Source: Inia geoffrensis
Lineage: Eukaryota; Chordata; Mammalia; Artiodactyla; Iniidae
DNA length: 64,000 bases
Direction of reading: 5' to 3'
NCBI GenBank assembly: GCA_036417435.1
Contig: CM070899.1
Coordinates: 105,211,329 to 105,275,328, forward strand
Position numbers and translations under genes: made by a program. Shown here piece after piece: positions 36,208-48,122 of the stretch. The notes below the pieces were generated by a model. That model was given only the letters and a program-made list of their open reading frames with translations, was not told the DNA's origin and searched no databases. How positions within the stretch are numbered: position 1 is the first letter of the stretch; every line of letters begins with the position of its first letter.

Positions 36208-36725
36208 TCTTAATCTCCGATGGTTAGGATTTAACCAGCAGAAGTTTAAAAAAAAAATGTGTTAGATGAGAAGGAAGTAAGATGTGCAAAGCCACACAAT
36301 GATTGGGAAGCCCTAAGCAATTCAAACTGACCCTGCCCCAGCTTGGCTCCCATATACTAACACAGGCCTGGCAGGCTTTAGGAGAGCACTAAATTTGCAG
36401 GTTTCAAAGGTTACCTACTATGACCTGCAGCTGAGGACTGAGAAACAACCCTCAAGTTGTTTCTCAAATTAAGTATTCTGTGGGTTCCAACAGATAGGAC
36501 TGATGCTTGCACAATAGGCCCAAAGACACTTCTTCCCAGGAGTGCTGAGCAGTTACTGTGAAGGCCAGAATGTAGTAGAGGCATAATCAAGGGATGTTCA
36601 GAAGAGAGACCAGAACATTCTCTAGTCTTCTAAAAATATGTGTTCAACTAAAGAGTTTGGTCTAGATTTTTTTTTAAATCACAAAAATGGGAATAACAGT
36701 TATATGTTTTGACTCTTTATAACAG

Positions 36726-36875
36726 ATCACAGAAAGCCAGGCGCACACACTGGAAGATGAAGTTGCAGAGGTTTTACAAAAACTGATCTCTAAGGAAGCC
36801 AAGAGTTATGAAGAGGAACTCAATAAACCAACGAACAGGACTGAGAGTCAGGCTGGAAAAATACCAGAGAAAGTG
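36726..36875 (+). CDS. SCG3: SCG3 coding exon 6
   Basis: Exactly 50 codons, residues 184-233, from ITESQAHTLEDEV to GKIPEKV. Both ends are on codon boundaries, so skipping it would keep the frame. It carries an N-R-T sequon at N220 (36834-36842). The acceptor is TTATAACAG, with a modest pyrimidine tract, and the donor is GTATGT at 36876. It lies 507 bp downstream of the 5' end of the intronic L1. Confidence 0.95.
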
Positions 36876-39764
36876 GTATGTATATGCAAATGTATATGCA
36901 TCTATTATGTATGTGTATATGCATGTGCATGGATGTGTGTGTATACTTGTATTTGTATATAATTAATACAATCTGTGTATAATTAGTACTTCAGTTTGTG
37001 CCAAATAAGAATTGGGGTATGTGACATTTTTAGTCCACTTAAAACATATACATTAATGAAATACCAATGAGTTAAAAGATATAAATGAACTCCACTTTGA
37101 ATAATATAAAGTATAATAGTATAAATAGTATAAAGATGTATGTTATATTACATAGTAAAGATTATGCCTTATGCCCCAGAGTAAAATAATGCATAATATT
37201 ATGTGAAACGGTTATTTCACATAACAATTCGTATAATCACAGTGCACTGGATCCAAGTATTTCACAACAGAAGTTGGTATCCAACTTCTGTTCACAGTGA
37301 ATGTCATCATCTGCTCCCAAAACCCCAAAAAAGAAACTTGGGCTGATTTGATCCTTTTCCACACCAGCTTTTATATTCCTCAGAGCTAGTTGCCTCATGC
37401 TGCCTCTCTGTCTACCCGGTGTCCTTCCACCTGCTCCTTCCTCTTTCCATTGGCTCAGAGGCCTGTCTGTCATCCTTTGCTTAGACTTCCCATTCACTTG
37501 TCCTTGTCCTTGCTGGACTCCCTTGCCTCTTCATCTTTTCTTTGGCCTCAGCCAAACTACTAAAATCATTCTCTCCTCCTTGAATTCCTTTTTAAACTTC
37601 TAGATGGAGCTAACTATAGGAGGCTATAAGAGGATATCAAACTCCTCACCTCTCCTTTCATTTTCTCCACCAGAGCTCCCACACCCCATGGCTCTCCAAC
37701 ATCCTATCCCAAATACAAGGAAAAAGGGTATATAGACTTATGGTCCTATTTTAGGGAAGGCTAGAAAACAGAAATTGGTATGGATTGTTTTTGTTTTGTT
37801 TTTTACTGCTAGCCAAAAATTCTCCTTTGCTCTCCCTACTTCCAATCCCCACCATCTGCCATTTTTAAAAACAGCTTTTGAAGATCCATCCACCCTAAAA
37901 AAAAAACTATCTAGATTTATCACGGAACTTATGGCTTTTACTCAAACTTACCAATCTGAACTAAAACTGACATAGCAATTTTCATGATCCTTCACTCCCA
38001 TTATATACTCCTTACTTCCCATCTCTAAAATGTCCATATGCTTGACCTGCTCACTCATATTATCTAAATGCATAAATGCAAACAAAATATTCTTTCAGTA
38101 AATGTTTATTGAGGTACCACCTATGTACCAAACACTGGGGATACAATGCTCATTTAAAAAGATACAATCCCTGCTCTCATTATGCTTAAGGTCTAAGGGA
38201 AGAGGTAGATGGTCTCCAAATAGTCATGTATTTTATTTTATTTTACTTTATTTTTAAAATAAATTTATTTATTTATTTATTTTTGGCTGTGTTGGGTCTT
38301 TGTTGCTGCACGCAGGCTTTCTCTAGTTGCAGCGAGTGGGGGCTACTCTTCATTGCGGTGCATGGGCTTCTCATTGCGGTGGCTTCTCGTTGCAGAGCAT
38401 GGGCTCTAGGCGCATGGGCTTCAGTAGTTGTGGCACGTGGGCTCAGTAGTTGTGGCTCGCAGGCTCTAGAGCTCAGGCTCAGTAGTTGTAGCACACAGGC
38501 TTAGTTGCTCTGTGGCATATGGGATCTTCCTGGACCAGGGCTCAAACTCGTATCCTCTGCATTGACAGGCAGATTCTTAACGACTGCGCCACCAGGGAAG
38601 CCCAGTCATGTATTTTAATTGTGACTGCATTAAGTACTCTGAGAAAAGAAACATGGTTCTACTAGACCTCATAAAAAAGGAACCTGTCTTGGACTTAGGC
38701 TTGGGGAAGGCTTCCCAGAGGAGGTGACTTGAGCCAAAAACTGAAGGATGAATAGGAGTTAACTTGTGAATATGATAGGCAATATGTAGAGAAGGATGTG
38801 TGGAGTACCCAAGTAGCTGAAACAAGGACAGTGTGGCTGCCACACAGGGAGAGCAATGAGAGATGAGACTGGGGAGGTGGACCCAGGCCAGATCAGCAGG
38901 GTCTTATCAGCCATGTACAGATTCTGATCTTTATCATAAGAGCAGTGGGAAAACACTGAAGGATTTTAAGCAAAGGAGTTACATGATCATATTTTTAAAA
39001 AGATAACTGGCTACAATGTGGAAAATGCAGGGTTGGGAATAGATTGGACGGTGGGTGGTGTACCAGTTAAAAAGTAAGAAGTGAAGGTAGTTTGGACTAG
39101 AGTGGGGTAGTGGAGAAAGTGAGAAATGTACAAATTTGGGATAAATTTAGACAGTATGGCCAATAAGGCTACTGATGGATCGAATGCAGGGAAATGAAGA
39201 GGCAAGAAAGGCTCTTACATTTCTGTCTAGTTCACTCAGTGGAGAATGGATCATTAAGATAGGGAACACTGGACACACATCAGGCTTGGGAAAAAGAGTC
39301 TTGTGTACCCTCCCAGCCAGCGTTTAAAATGTCACCCAGGAATCACTAAGGTATGATTGCTCTGCTAGTACTAGACATTGTGACAGGCTTTCCTGTATCT
39401 TGGCACCATCCCTCTTGGTAGATTCTATAAACTCAAAGCTCCCCTCCTTGGTGAAAGGCAGTTTTATGAAGAAACACTCATGAGAACTGGTGGAGGGAAA
39501 CTTGGCCAGAGCAGGAACCTGTCCATTCTCCCCTGAGCAGGAGCCAGGGTCTTCAGGTAAAGCACCTGTCTCTAAACCCCAATGATCTTCCCATGTAACT
39601 AGATGCCCACACGCCTGCAAAAGAGTTTGATCCTGCAGGAGCTTACAAAGGAAGAGATATTCTTGTACTTCAATTCAAGGGCATCACAGAGGAAAGAATC
39701 ATCCTGGATTGTCATCAGTTCTAACAAAACTGTTTATTTTGTATTGATTTTTCCCCCACTGTAG
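36876..39764 (+). other. SCG3 intron 6
   Basis: 2.9 kb. It begins with TG/TA-rich sequence (36880-36962), contains an ancient TGTTTATTGAGGTACCACC-type relic (38098-38220) and one long SINE (38236-38603). Other parts look unique. Confidence 0.8.
38236..38603 (-). mobile_element. CHR-type SINE (long form)
   Basis: Minus-strand copy with (TTTA)n tail, TGGCTGTGTTGGGTCTTTG, and CCACCAGGGAAGCCC at its 5' end. Perfect 14-bp duplication AGTCATGTATTTTA at 38222-38235 and 38604-38617. Confidence 0.92.
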
Positions 39765-39942
39765 ACTCCAATGGCAGCAATTCAAGATGGCTTTACTAAT
39801 GGAGAAAATGATGAAACAGTATCTAACACCTTAACCTTGAGGAATGGCTTGGAAAGGAGAACTAAAACCTACAGTGAAGACAACTTTGAGGAACTCCAGT
39901 ATTTCCCAAACTTCTATGCACTACTGAAAAGTATTGATTCAG
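39765..39942 (+). CDS. SCG3: SCG3 coding exon 7
   Basis: Residues 234-292 plus one base: [10 protein letters not shown], then [17 protein letters not shown] with a dibasic RR site, and the conserved [15 protein letters not shown]. In rodent SCG3 this part lies in the chromogranin A-binding region (roughly residues 214-373). The acceptor is CCCCCACTGTAG and the donor is G|GTAAAC at 39943. Confidence 0.95.
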
Positions 39943-42414
39943 GTAAACATTGTTTTCTGACCATGTGGAACAGAAACAGTAATTCCAGGAAATGTGTGGG
40001 TGGGTTGTTTTTCTTCCTGTTTTCAATTTCTAAATTCAACCGTCAATGACATATATTATGGCCTTGGGGAAAATAGTTCACACTGATTTTTTTCAAAAGA
40101 AGTGTACTAACCATGGAAATATTTAGGAAAGGGTAATCAGGAAAGGTGGAATTTCTGGATAATTTAATCTTCATGTTAACAGAGGGTTCATTTATTTGTT
40201 CAATAAACAGGTATTGAACACATGCTGTGTTCCTGGGATTGTAGTGAACTTTGTACTGATATAGAGATGAATCAGAGTGTTCCTGGCCTGACCCAGTTCA
40301 GCCTCAACTTTTATTGCAAGTCTCTTTTCAAAAGGGCTTTATTTTCCTTTCTTAGTAAGAACAGTGCATGGAACATAATTTATTATTTTTAAATGATTCA
40401 GAATTTTTCTTTTTAGATATTTTCAACTTGTCTTCAAATGAATTGAACTAAACATTGGACTAATGAAGGTCAGGAGCCCAAAACACACTTGGGAAACATT
40501 CTGCTTTTTTTTTTAAAAAAAAGTCCTTAATGCGTTGCTCTCTTTTCTTTTATACGTGCACCAAAATAAGTTGACTGAAGATTTCAGTTCATGTTTATTT
40601 TTGGTTAATCTGCAAGGAGGATAATAATGTGCCAATTTTCTGTTGTTATTGTCCATATAGCTGCCCTGCACTGCCTTATAGCTTTTCTTCTTCCTGTTTA
40701 AAGATTCATCACCAGTTTGAACATTTGTAATAAAGATTTCTGTAACTGTAACATCTTTCCCCAAGAAGTGACCTTAGGGTAGACTTCATTTCTGGGGAAC
40801 ATCCTTTTGTCCTTCAATCCCAGACATTGGCCAGATGGCACCAGCCCCCCTGCTGGTGTCTGCAGGGCTTGTACATCTTGAGGGTCTATTCTTGCCCCAC
40901 TGGTTGGCAGATACCCAGCTCAGAACCTCTGTCATCCTGGTGAGTCACTTCTTGTCAGTGAAGTGTATCAGCATAATACCAAATATTTATATGGATGTGA
41001 CCTTGAGCAAATAATGTGATTGCTGAAGTTATTATTTACCTGCCCTTTTCCAGGATTTCTCTCCCGCACCTCTTCTCCCACCTTCCTCTCTCCCAACTTT
41101 GTGACTTTTGTGGTATTTTTAAGGTTCCACTGTATGGAATATTCTTTACTTTGTGTGTTTTTATCTTTCAGTTTCCTTGACCCCATTCCTTATTGCCTTT
41201 ATTGTTATAGACTTTTAATTTAAATACTTACACTGAGATCTTTGATAGTACCCATCTTTTTTACCCAAGGTCTGAACCAATTGAGAAAACCAAAGTATCT
41301 TTGCTACTGATACAGACCAGGTTGTAGAATGTGGCTTGGTGCGAGAGCCAGCAGTGGGCTTGTCTACTCCCTACCCTCAGTCTAGCCCTTGGAACAGCCA
41401 ATCCTGGAAGAGTTTGAGTCTGCACAGCAGGCACATTTTTCAGTTCCCTGCCTTCCCCTGTTCCAGGGGAAGGGAAAGAAGAAAGATTCCAAATCCCCAT
41501 CCGTCAAGAAAAGTAGACTAATGGCTGTTGGCTACAAACCTCATCTGTGAGGAGGGTGAAAAAATGGGGGGAAAGGCTAGAAGTATGCCGAGAAAATCCT
41601 TCCTGGCAGCTGAAAAAATAGGGAAACCGTTCTCTAGCAACTTAGTTTTTCTTTCCTTCAAAAATGGAAATAATTTTTTTTTCTGATTTTAGAATTAATA
41701 TAGCCACTGAACTATTATGGAATCATTGGCCATCTTGTTCTATCAGGATACAGAACAGTATGTCAAATATGAAGTTTCCAAGAAACTGTTAGTAGTAGTT
41801 GCTTATAGGAAGTAGGAGTTGTGGGGAGGGAGAGGAAGAGAATATTGCTTTCACTGTTTACTTCTGTACCATTGGAATATTTTCACTATATGCGTTTATT
41901 CTTTCAAACAAAATAAATGTTAGAAAGCAATATATACTACTGTTAAAAAATCAACATTGCATTTAAAAAATAAAGAAACATGTGTGTGCCTATTTCAAAT
42001 ATTAAGCTTGATTAATGAAGACAGGTCATTCCTTCCCTCAAAAACATATGACCAGAGTAGAGAAAGGTTGTTGGGTTACCAGTCTTCTAACTTGCCTTTT
42101 GAGTTTATATTATCTCAGGTTGCAAACTGTCTCTATCATCTACTCTATCAATAAAATATTTTAGATTAAGGTAAACCGTTTTGGAGAAGTTATAATTACC
42201 CATTTCTGAAAAAGTTCAGTATACCTGTACAGTGTTCTGTATTACCAATCAAGTCTTGAGCTTTTCAGAAATTAAATATATCTTAGCTATAAATGGTTTA
42301 GCTATATATGTAGGGAGAACTATTTCAATAAGATGCTGTATTTCATAAATTAACATTGAAAGATGAAGCTATACTCCACTAGTCTTTAAAAAATTATTTT
42401 GTCCTTTTATATAG
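39943..42414 (+). other. SCG3 intron 7
   Basis: 2.5 kb without a recent SINE or L1. An ancient relic lies at about 40190-40270 (ATTTGTTCAATAAACAGGTA). Otherwise it appears unique. Confidence 0.75.
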
Positions 42415-42531
42415 AAAAAGAGGCAAAAGAGAAAGAAACCTTGATTACTATCATGAAAACGTTGATTGACTTTGTGAAGATGATGGTAAAATATGGCACC
42501 ATATCTCCAGAAGAAGGTGTTTCCTACCTTG
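42415..42531 (+). CDS. SCG3: SCG3 coding exon 8
   Basis: Residues 293-331 plus one base: [17 protein letters not shown], then [23 protein letters not shown] charged segment leads into an amphipathic helix, which is typical of the conserved core of SCG3. The acceptor is TTATATAG and the donor is G|GTGAGA at 42532. Confidence 0.95.
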
Positions 42532-42892
42532 GTGAGAGTCCTACCTCTTTTGTTTTCACAGTGGTTAGTTTTCATTGTCCAAAATGAATGAGAGATTTGG
42601 CAACAATTATTTTACTAATTTGATAATTTATGCCAAAGTAGCCTGAATCATCTGGGTAATCAGAATTGCCCAGCTTGACAACACATACAAATAAAATTAA
42701 CCAGGTGTTTTCAGCTTTTTGTATTTATAGATCCAATTCAAATACAGACATTTCACCTTTGTTATATTTTGTCTTAGTAACATTTTCTAATAATCTCCCC
42801 AGAGATAATATTATTAAAATTTGACTTTTTTTTTTTCCCAATTGTGTTTGCATGGTTGGGACAAAAAGAGTCTTGATTTTTAACCAGTGCGG

Positions 42893-43055
42893 GCTGTGTG
42901 TGAGGAGGAAGGAGCACTGGACTAGGCATCAGAAGTTCAGCTTTCTGGTCCCGGCTCTGCCTCAGACCAGGTCTGTCATGCTGGGGAAGGCACTCACCTT
43001 TCTGGACCTCAGTTTCTGCATCTGTGAAATAAAGGACTCTGTTACCTCTAACTGG
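42893..43055 (+). mobile_element. MIR SINE
   Basis: GAAGGAGCACTGGACTAGGC, then CCCGGCTCTGCC and ACCTCAGTTTCTGCATCTGT: the tRNA-related core and CORE region of MIR in order. Confidence 0.7.
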
Positions 43056-43370
43056 GGCTGGTAAACTACTGGCCATGGGCCAGTCTGTCCCATCACCTAT
43101 CTTTGTATAGCACACAAGCTAAAAACAGCTTTTACATTTTTTAATGGTTGAAAAAAATAAAAATAATAGTGTTTTTTGACATCACAAAACTACATAAAAT
43201 TCAAATTTCTGCATCCATAATCAAGTTTTATTGGAACACAGCTGTGCTTCTTTGTTTCAGTGTTGTCCGTGGCTACTTACGTGCTACCATGACAACGCTG
43301 AGTAGCTGCATATGGCCCACAAAGCCAAAAATATTAACTGGCCCTTTATAGAAAAAGTTTGTCAACCTTT
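43056..43370. mobile_element. hAT-type nonautonomous DNA transposon relic
   Basis: The ends are imperfect inverted repeats: GGTAAACTACTGGCCATGGG on the left and GGCCCTTTATAGAAAAAGTT then TGTCAACC on the right. The middle has AGTTTTATTGGAACACAGC. Subfamily uncertain. Confidence 0.55.
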
Positions 43371-44032
43371 GATTCCTTGAACTTTATAGATAAGCTTAAA
43401 CAATCTCAGATTCTGCCTGCAGGTTGTTAAAAGAAGAAAAGCCTTTTGTTTTCCTGCTTGGTTTAGTTAATCACCAAATACCATTCATCTCAGAGGTCCT
43501 TTGGGCAAGACGAACTCATGGCCCCTTACTCTGATCACTGATGGGGGAGGGAGAATTAAATGGAAGAGAAAATCTCATAGGATAGAGTAATCCAGAGTTG
43601 TTCTGTATAAATGCCATTTTTTTCTACATGAAAACTAGTTTTACTGTTTTTTTTCTGATTATAAAAGAACATATTTATTTAAAAAAATCAGTCAATGCAA
43701 AAAGATATTAAAAAGACAGTGAAAAAAATCACTCATAATATATATATTATTTATATAATACATAATAATGTATGCGCACATACACATACATACCTATGTC
43801 ATTTTTTTCTTTTATCTTATTTAACAAAAAATGGGCTTAAGTTACACACCGTGCTTTGTGGCCTACTTTACCCACTTAATAGTAGATCTAAAACATTGTT
43901 TCAAATCAATCATTGTTTCATATCAATACCCTGTGACTCATATTTCACACTTAAGTCATTTATTCTATGGAAATAAATTAGAGATGCCACAAAGGCTTGT
44001 GTGCAAACCAGGTATTTCCACTATTATTTATA

Positions 44033-44228
44033 GCTGTGCTGTCCAGTGTGATAGTCACTTGTTGCTATTTAAATGAACAGTAATTAAGCAAAATAAAAAA
44101 TCTGGTTTCTCAGTTGCTCTAGGCATATTTCAAGTGCTCACTTGCTACAGTTAGCTTGTGGCTACTGTATTGAACAGCACAGAAATGAGTATTTCCATCG
44201 TTGTAGAAAGTTCTATTGGACAGCACTG
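44033..44228. mobile_element. hAT-type nonautonomous DNA transposon, nearly complete
   Basis: Left end GCTGTGCTGTCCAGTGTGAT and right end AGTTCTATTGGACAGCACTG are inverted repeats. The internal TGTGGCTACTGTATTGAACA is typical of the family whose termini read CAGTGCTGTCC. Confidence 0.65.
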
Positions 44229-46205
44229 GCTTATAGAAACAAAACAATAGAAATAAACTTGCTACCCCACAAGAGGAGACTATATAAATTATTAATTCTT
44301 ATTTAGACTAAATTTTATTTTTTAATGTTTGCATTTTTAATAATTGTATGTTTATAAATTATGTTTTAAATATTGTTTATAAACAATATTTTATAAACAA
44401 CTTTTAATAATTATAGTGTTTATAAACAATAAATAAATAACTATTGTTTATAAAGACTAATGATGGGGGAAATGTCCATGATATATTATTGAATGCTTAA
44501 AGCCATTTAGAATATGACCTTAATTTTGGTGTTAAAAAATGGATATGCATAAAGAAAGAAAGTTAGAAAAAAAAAAAAAGAAAGAAATATACCAAAACAT
44601 TATCTGGGCATAGTAAGTGTTATTTTTTCCTTATAATTTTCTGTTCATTTTCATATATAACTTTTGCAATCAGAAAATGAGTTGTATGTAGAGAATTTTT
44701 CTGTACAAGCATGTTGGCTTCTGACTGTCGCTGCCATGAAGGTACACCCTCAGACCCTCGAGGGCTCAGGGGCAGCGTGGGTAGAAGAGAGAGGATTAAC
44801 TAACCTCCTCTCCTCCATCTCAGCATGTGACAAACAATGATCAGTGATCTACCCTTCTGTTCTGGTCCCAACAATGTATGGTGACTACAAAGGTTGCCAG
44901 CTGTGGTCGCTATTTCAAAGAAGAAAGCAGAATGTGTCACACAATAGGATATACTGATTTTCTTCTCAAAAAGGGATAGGGAAGGAGAAGGAAGAATTTT
45001 CTTGGGGAGAAGTAATACAAAGTAATAATGGACTCTTTATAGACTAATTGCAAAGAACTGCTTGTTTGCAAATAGCCCTGTCCTATTAGTAAGATGGATA
45101 TGTGACTGGTTAAATAACTGAATACCAGGGCTGTGGATTCTAATTCATTGACTGCCTTGAGGTGGTCACAGTCTAGATTCCTATCTGGTAACACCTACAA
45201 GATGTTACTCCAAAGAGCAGAATTAGGACAAAGACAAGAATACAGATTTCAGCTTAATATGAATAGAGAAATTCTCGCCCTTAAGACATCTAACATGGTG
45301 GAGGTGTTAGCTAACTGTGGTAATCATTTTGCAGAATATAAGTGTATCAAATCAGTATGTTGTACTATACCTTAAACTTACACAATGTTCTATCTTAGTG
45401 AAAAAAATATTTTTTAAGACTAACAATAGAACTGGCTGCCTCGTGAATTAGTGAGAGCCCTGAATGACAGAAATCCAACTGTTTGGCTTAAGCGACAAGG
45501 GAATGTATTTCCTCATGTAACTGAAAAGCCCAGGGGTGGGGGCAGTCTGGCTTCAGGTTTGTGAAGCCCACCACAGTGTGAGGAATCTATCCCTCCCCAT
45601 CTCACTGACTTTTTGTATGTTGATTGATTCCAGATAAACTGCTCTGTTCTGGAAACAAGATGGCTGGTACAGCTCCAATCTCACATCCGCACAGTATAGC
45701 AATCCTAGTGGAAAGAGAACCTCTTTCTCTTAGCATTGAATCTCACTGGCCTGGCTTGAGTCATGTGCTCCTCCTTGAACCAATCACCATAGCCTGAGGG
45801 CTGGAGCAGGCAGGCCTGGGCTGTTCAGCCACCAGTGGAGCAAATATGCTGAGAGTGGGAGAGGTCTAGGTTCTCCAAAGGAAAATCAAGGTGTAGTTAC
45901 CAGAAGGCGTTGAGTAGGCCAAAACCACAGTTGTCCATTATAGGCCTCAATCACAGTGGTCACAGAAACGTGGAAGGGACTTCTGCAGTTAACTGAGTAG
46001 GAAGTTGAACTTGCGGATCTCAAATTGTATGCCTTTCCATCTTGACAGTCAATGAAATATAATCCATATCAAAGCCCCTTACTAGCAGTGCTAATATTGT
46101 GAAATTGCTGCTGTGCTATTTCTGGTGAGATTTAAACATTTTTAGGAAAACTTTGAAATCGTCTTTTAAGACATAAAATTTTATTTCTTCTCCTCCCCCC
46201 TCCAG

Positions 46206-46289
46206 AAAACTTGGATGAAACAATTGCTCTCCAGACCAAGAACAAGCTAGAAAAAAATGTTACTGACAATAAGAGCAAGCTTTTCCCAG
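46206..46289 (+). CDS. SCG3: SCG3 coding exon 9
   Basis: Residues 332-359 plus one base: ENLDETIALQTKNKLEK, then NVTDNKSKLFP. It contains an N-glycosylation sequon N349-V-T. The acceptor has a strong pyrimidine tract (CTCCTCCCCCCTCCAG) and the donor is G|GTATGA at 46290. Confidence 0.94.
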
Positions 46290-46847
46290 GTATGATTTAT
46301 TTTAGTATTTTTCCACCAGCTTTTAGCAAAATAACCCTTTTGGGTGGTAAACCATGAACTTCAATAAACATTGATAAAGAATTTCAGATTTCAAAAAGTT
46401 TGAAAACCTGAAATCCAACCATGGGATTAAGTAGCTATAACCTTGGCCAGTCAGCACAGAAATTTAATCCCAAGAAGCATTGAAAAGAAATGAGGACTTC
46501 ACTGAAGCAGTGGCTGATGGGCAAAGGTGAGAGCTATATCCCAAGTTGAGCAATCATTCCTAAAATTCTCCTTTAGGTATCTTTTTCTCTCCCCAGATCA
46601 CCACTGTCCCTTACCCTCTGTCCCCTCCTGCTGCTCCCTCCCATACTCTCCCCTCCCAGCTCTTCTTTCTCCTCTGGGACAGTCTGTGCTCCCGTGTGGT
46701 ATGATTTATGCCCTTCTCTTGGTTTCTTCACTTCTGCATCTCTACCCATCACCCTGCTTAGCATGGCGACCACCACGGAGCAAAGCCGTGCAAAAGAGAA
46801 TTTCAGGGATGAGGAAGGTGCAAAGAGAGAAAAGATCACAAACTCTT

Positions 46848-47059
46848 TTTTTTTTTTTTTTTTTTTTGCGGTACGCGGGCCTCTCACTGCTGTGGCCTCT
46901 CCCATTGCAGAGCACAGGCTCCGGACACGCAGGCTCAGCGGCCATGGCTCACGGGCCCAGCCGCTCCGCGGCATGTGGGATCTTCCTGGACTGGGGCACG
47001 AACCCATGTCCCCTGCATCGGCAGGCGGACTCTCAACCACTGCGCCACCAGGGAAGCCC
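46848..47059 (-). mobile_element. CHR SINE (young form)
   Basis: T tail, GCGGTACGCGGGCCTCTCAC, ending CCACCAGGGAAGCCC. Flanked by AAGATCACAAACTCTT (46832-46847) and AAGATCACAACCTCTT (47060-47075). Confidence 0.95.
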
Positions 47060-47864
47060 AAGATCACAACCTCTTATACTTTAATTTTGTGTCCCTATCA
47101 CAGAAATTATGTACCTATATTTGATAGAATATACAGCCCTTTAAAATGATGTTTTCAAGCAGTTTTTAATAACATGGAAACATTCTTCCATAATGATGCT
47201 AATGACAAAAGCAAGGAACAAAAATGTGCGACAAGTATGAAAAAAAATGCATCAAAAAAGTATATATATATATACTACAACACTAGTAGTGGATGTTTAA
47301 GGAGACAATAACCGATTTTTCTTTTTTCCTATTTTTCTGTAGTAATAAGCCTTTTACTGAAAAAAGAAAAAAGCTTATCATTAGACTGCTTGACATTCCC
47401 TATTGTACTGACTACAGGGATGCATTACCACTGTTTTCAAGGGGTTACCTACTTCAAGTTTTATGATTCTTTAATTCAATATAGGATTTCTAGAAGGAAG
47501 TATAGTTATTTTTAAGTGAGAAGTGAGCAAGTGTTATTATTGACAGCAAGGGTGCAATACTCTTCTTTGCATTAGGGTGACCAGGGATAAGGGAGTATGA
47601 AGAAAGAGTCAGGAGAGAAGTCCAGCCATAGCCCCAAACCCTTAGGTGCTACTCTGAGTAACAGACTATTCTTCAAAAACAACATCAAGGAGAGATGGGG
47701 CAACTACAGAGTTATTTTCATTTGGAATCAAGACTCAAATTTACTTTGGAAACTGACCTATCCCACTTGAATGCCAACATTGATTAAAATAAGGAGAATA
47801 ATCTACACTCTGATAACACAGTGTGGCAGAACAGAAAAAACGCAAGCAGAATCCAGAAAGCTGG

Positions 47865-48015
47865 GGGTGGAGGGTGTTGGCCCAGCTCTTCTGCTAACTC
47901 AACGGGTGGCCTTCGGCACATCTCTCCCCGCTTTGGGCCTCAGTTTCCTCTTCTGTGAAATGGTGGGGAGGGAGGAGTCACCCCAGATAATCACTAAGAT
48001 CTCTTTCAGCTCAAA
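47865..48015 (+). mobile_element. MIR SINE relic
   Basis: CCAGCTCTTCTGCTAACTCA, then GGGCCTCAGTTTCCTCTTCT and GTGAAATGG: the MIR order. Confidence 0.65.
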
Positions 48016-48122
48016 AAATGATCTGACCTCAAACTACACCTTTTTAATAAAATTTATTTCTACACTAGGAATTAATTAATAGATAGGAAATAGGGTTATA
48101 ATAGTGCACAATCTGATTACAG

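Larger units (their letters stand above)
28900..36218 (-). mobile_element. Full-length LINE-1 (L1), both ORFs intact, antisense in SCG3 intron 5
   Basis: A 7.3-kb element read on the minus strand: 5'UTR (36218-34101), ORF1 (34100-33162), 58-bp spacer, ORF2 (33103-29285), 3'UTR, then a poly(A) tail seen as a run of T at 28900-28921. An AATAAA signal lies at 28928-28933 (minus strand). It is flanked by a perfect 14-bp target-site duplication, GATGGTTAGGATTT, at 28886-28899 and 36219-36232. The upstream junction in element orientation reads TT/AAAT, close to the L1 endonuclease target. The perfect duplication, long tail and open ORFs mark a young insertion. Confidence 0.97.
34101..36218 (-). promoter_or_regulatory. 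L1 5'UTR / internal promoter, GC-rich 5' end
   Basis: About 2.1 kb lies upstream of ORF1 on the minus strand. The 5' 800 bp (35400-36218) is GC-rich with many CpGs, as expected for an L1 promoter, and begins GGAGATTAAG. A YY1-type site AAGATGGCGG lies at +12 to +21 of the element. The ORF1-proximal part contains a purine (GGAA/GAAA) tract and a tandem duplication. Mammalian L1 5'UTRs often also carry an antisense promoter. Here that would fire on the + strand toward SCG3 exon 6. Confidence 0.8.
42532..46205 (+). other. SCG3 intron 8
   Basis: 3.7 kb with ancient repeats only: a MIR (42893-43055), two hAT-type elements (43050-43370 and 44033-44228) and an AT-rich palindromic cluster (44330-44460). 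The rest appears unique. Confidence 0.8.
46290..48122 (+). other. SCG3 intron 9
   Basis: 1.8 kb containing one young SINE (46848-47059), a (TA)n run near 47262-47275 and a MIR relic (47865-48015). Confidence 0.8.

Noticed and set aside
46527..47084. 185- and 164-codon frames on both strands
   Set aside because: Both run through the CHR SINE at 46848-47059. The GC-rich SINE body lacks stops in several frames, so these are not genes.
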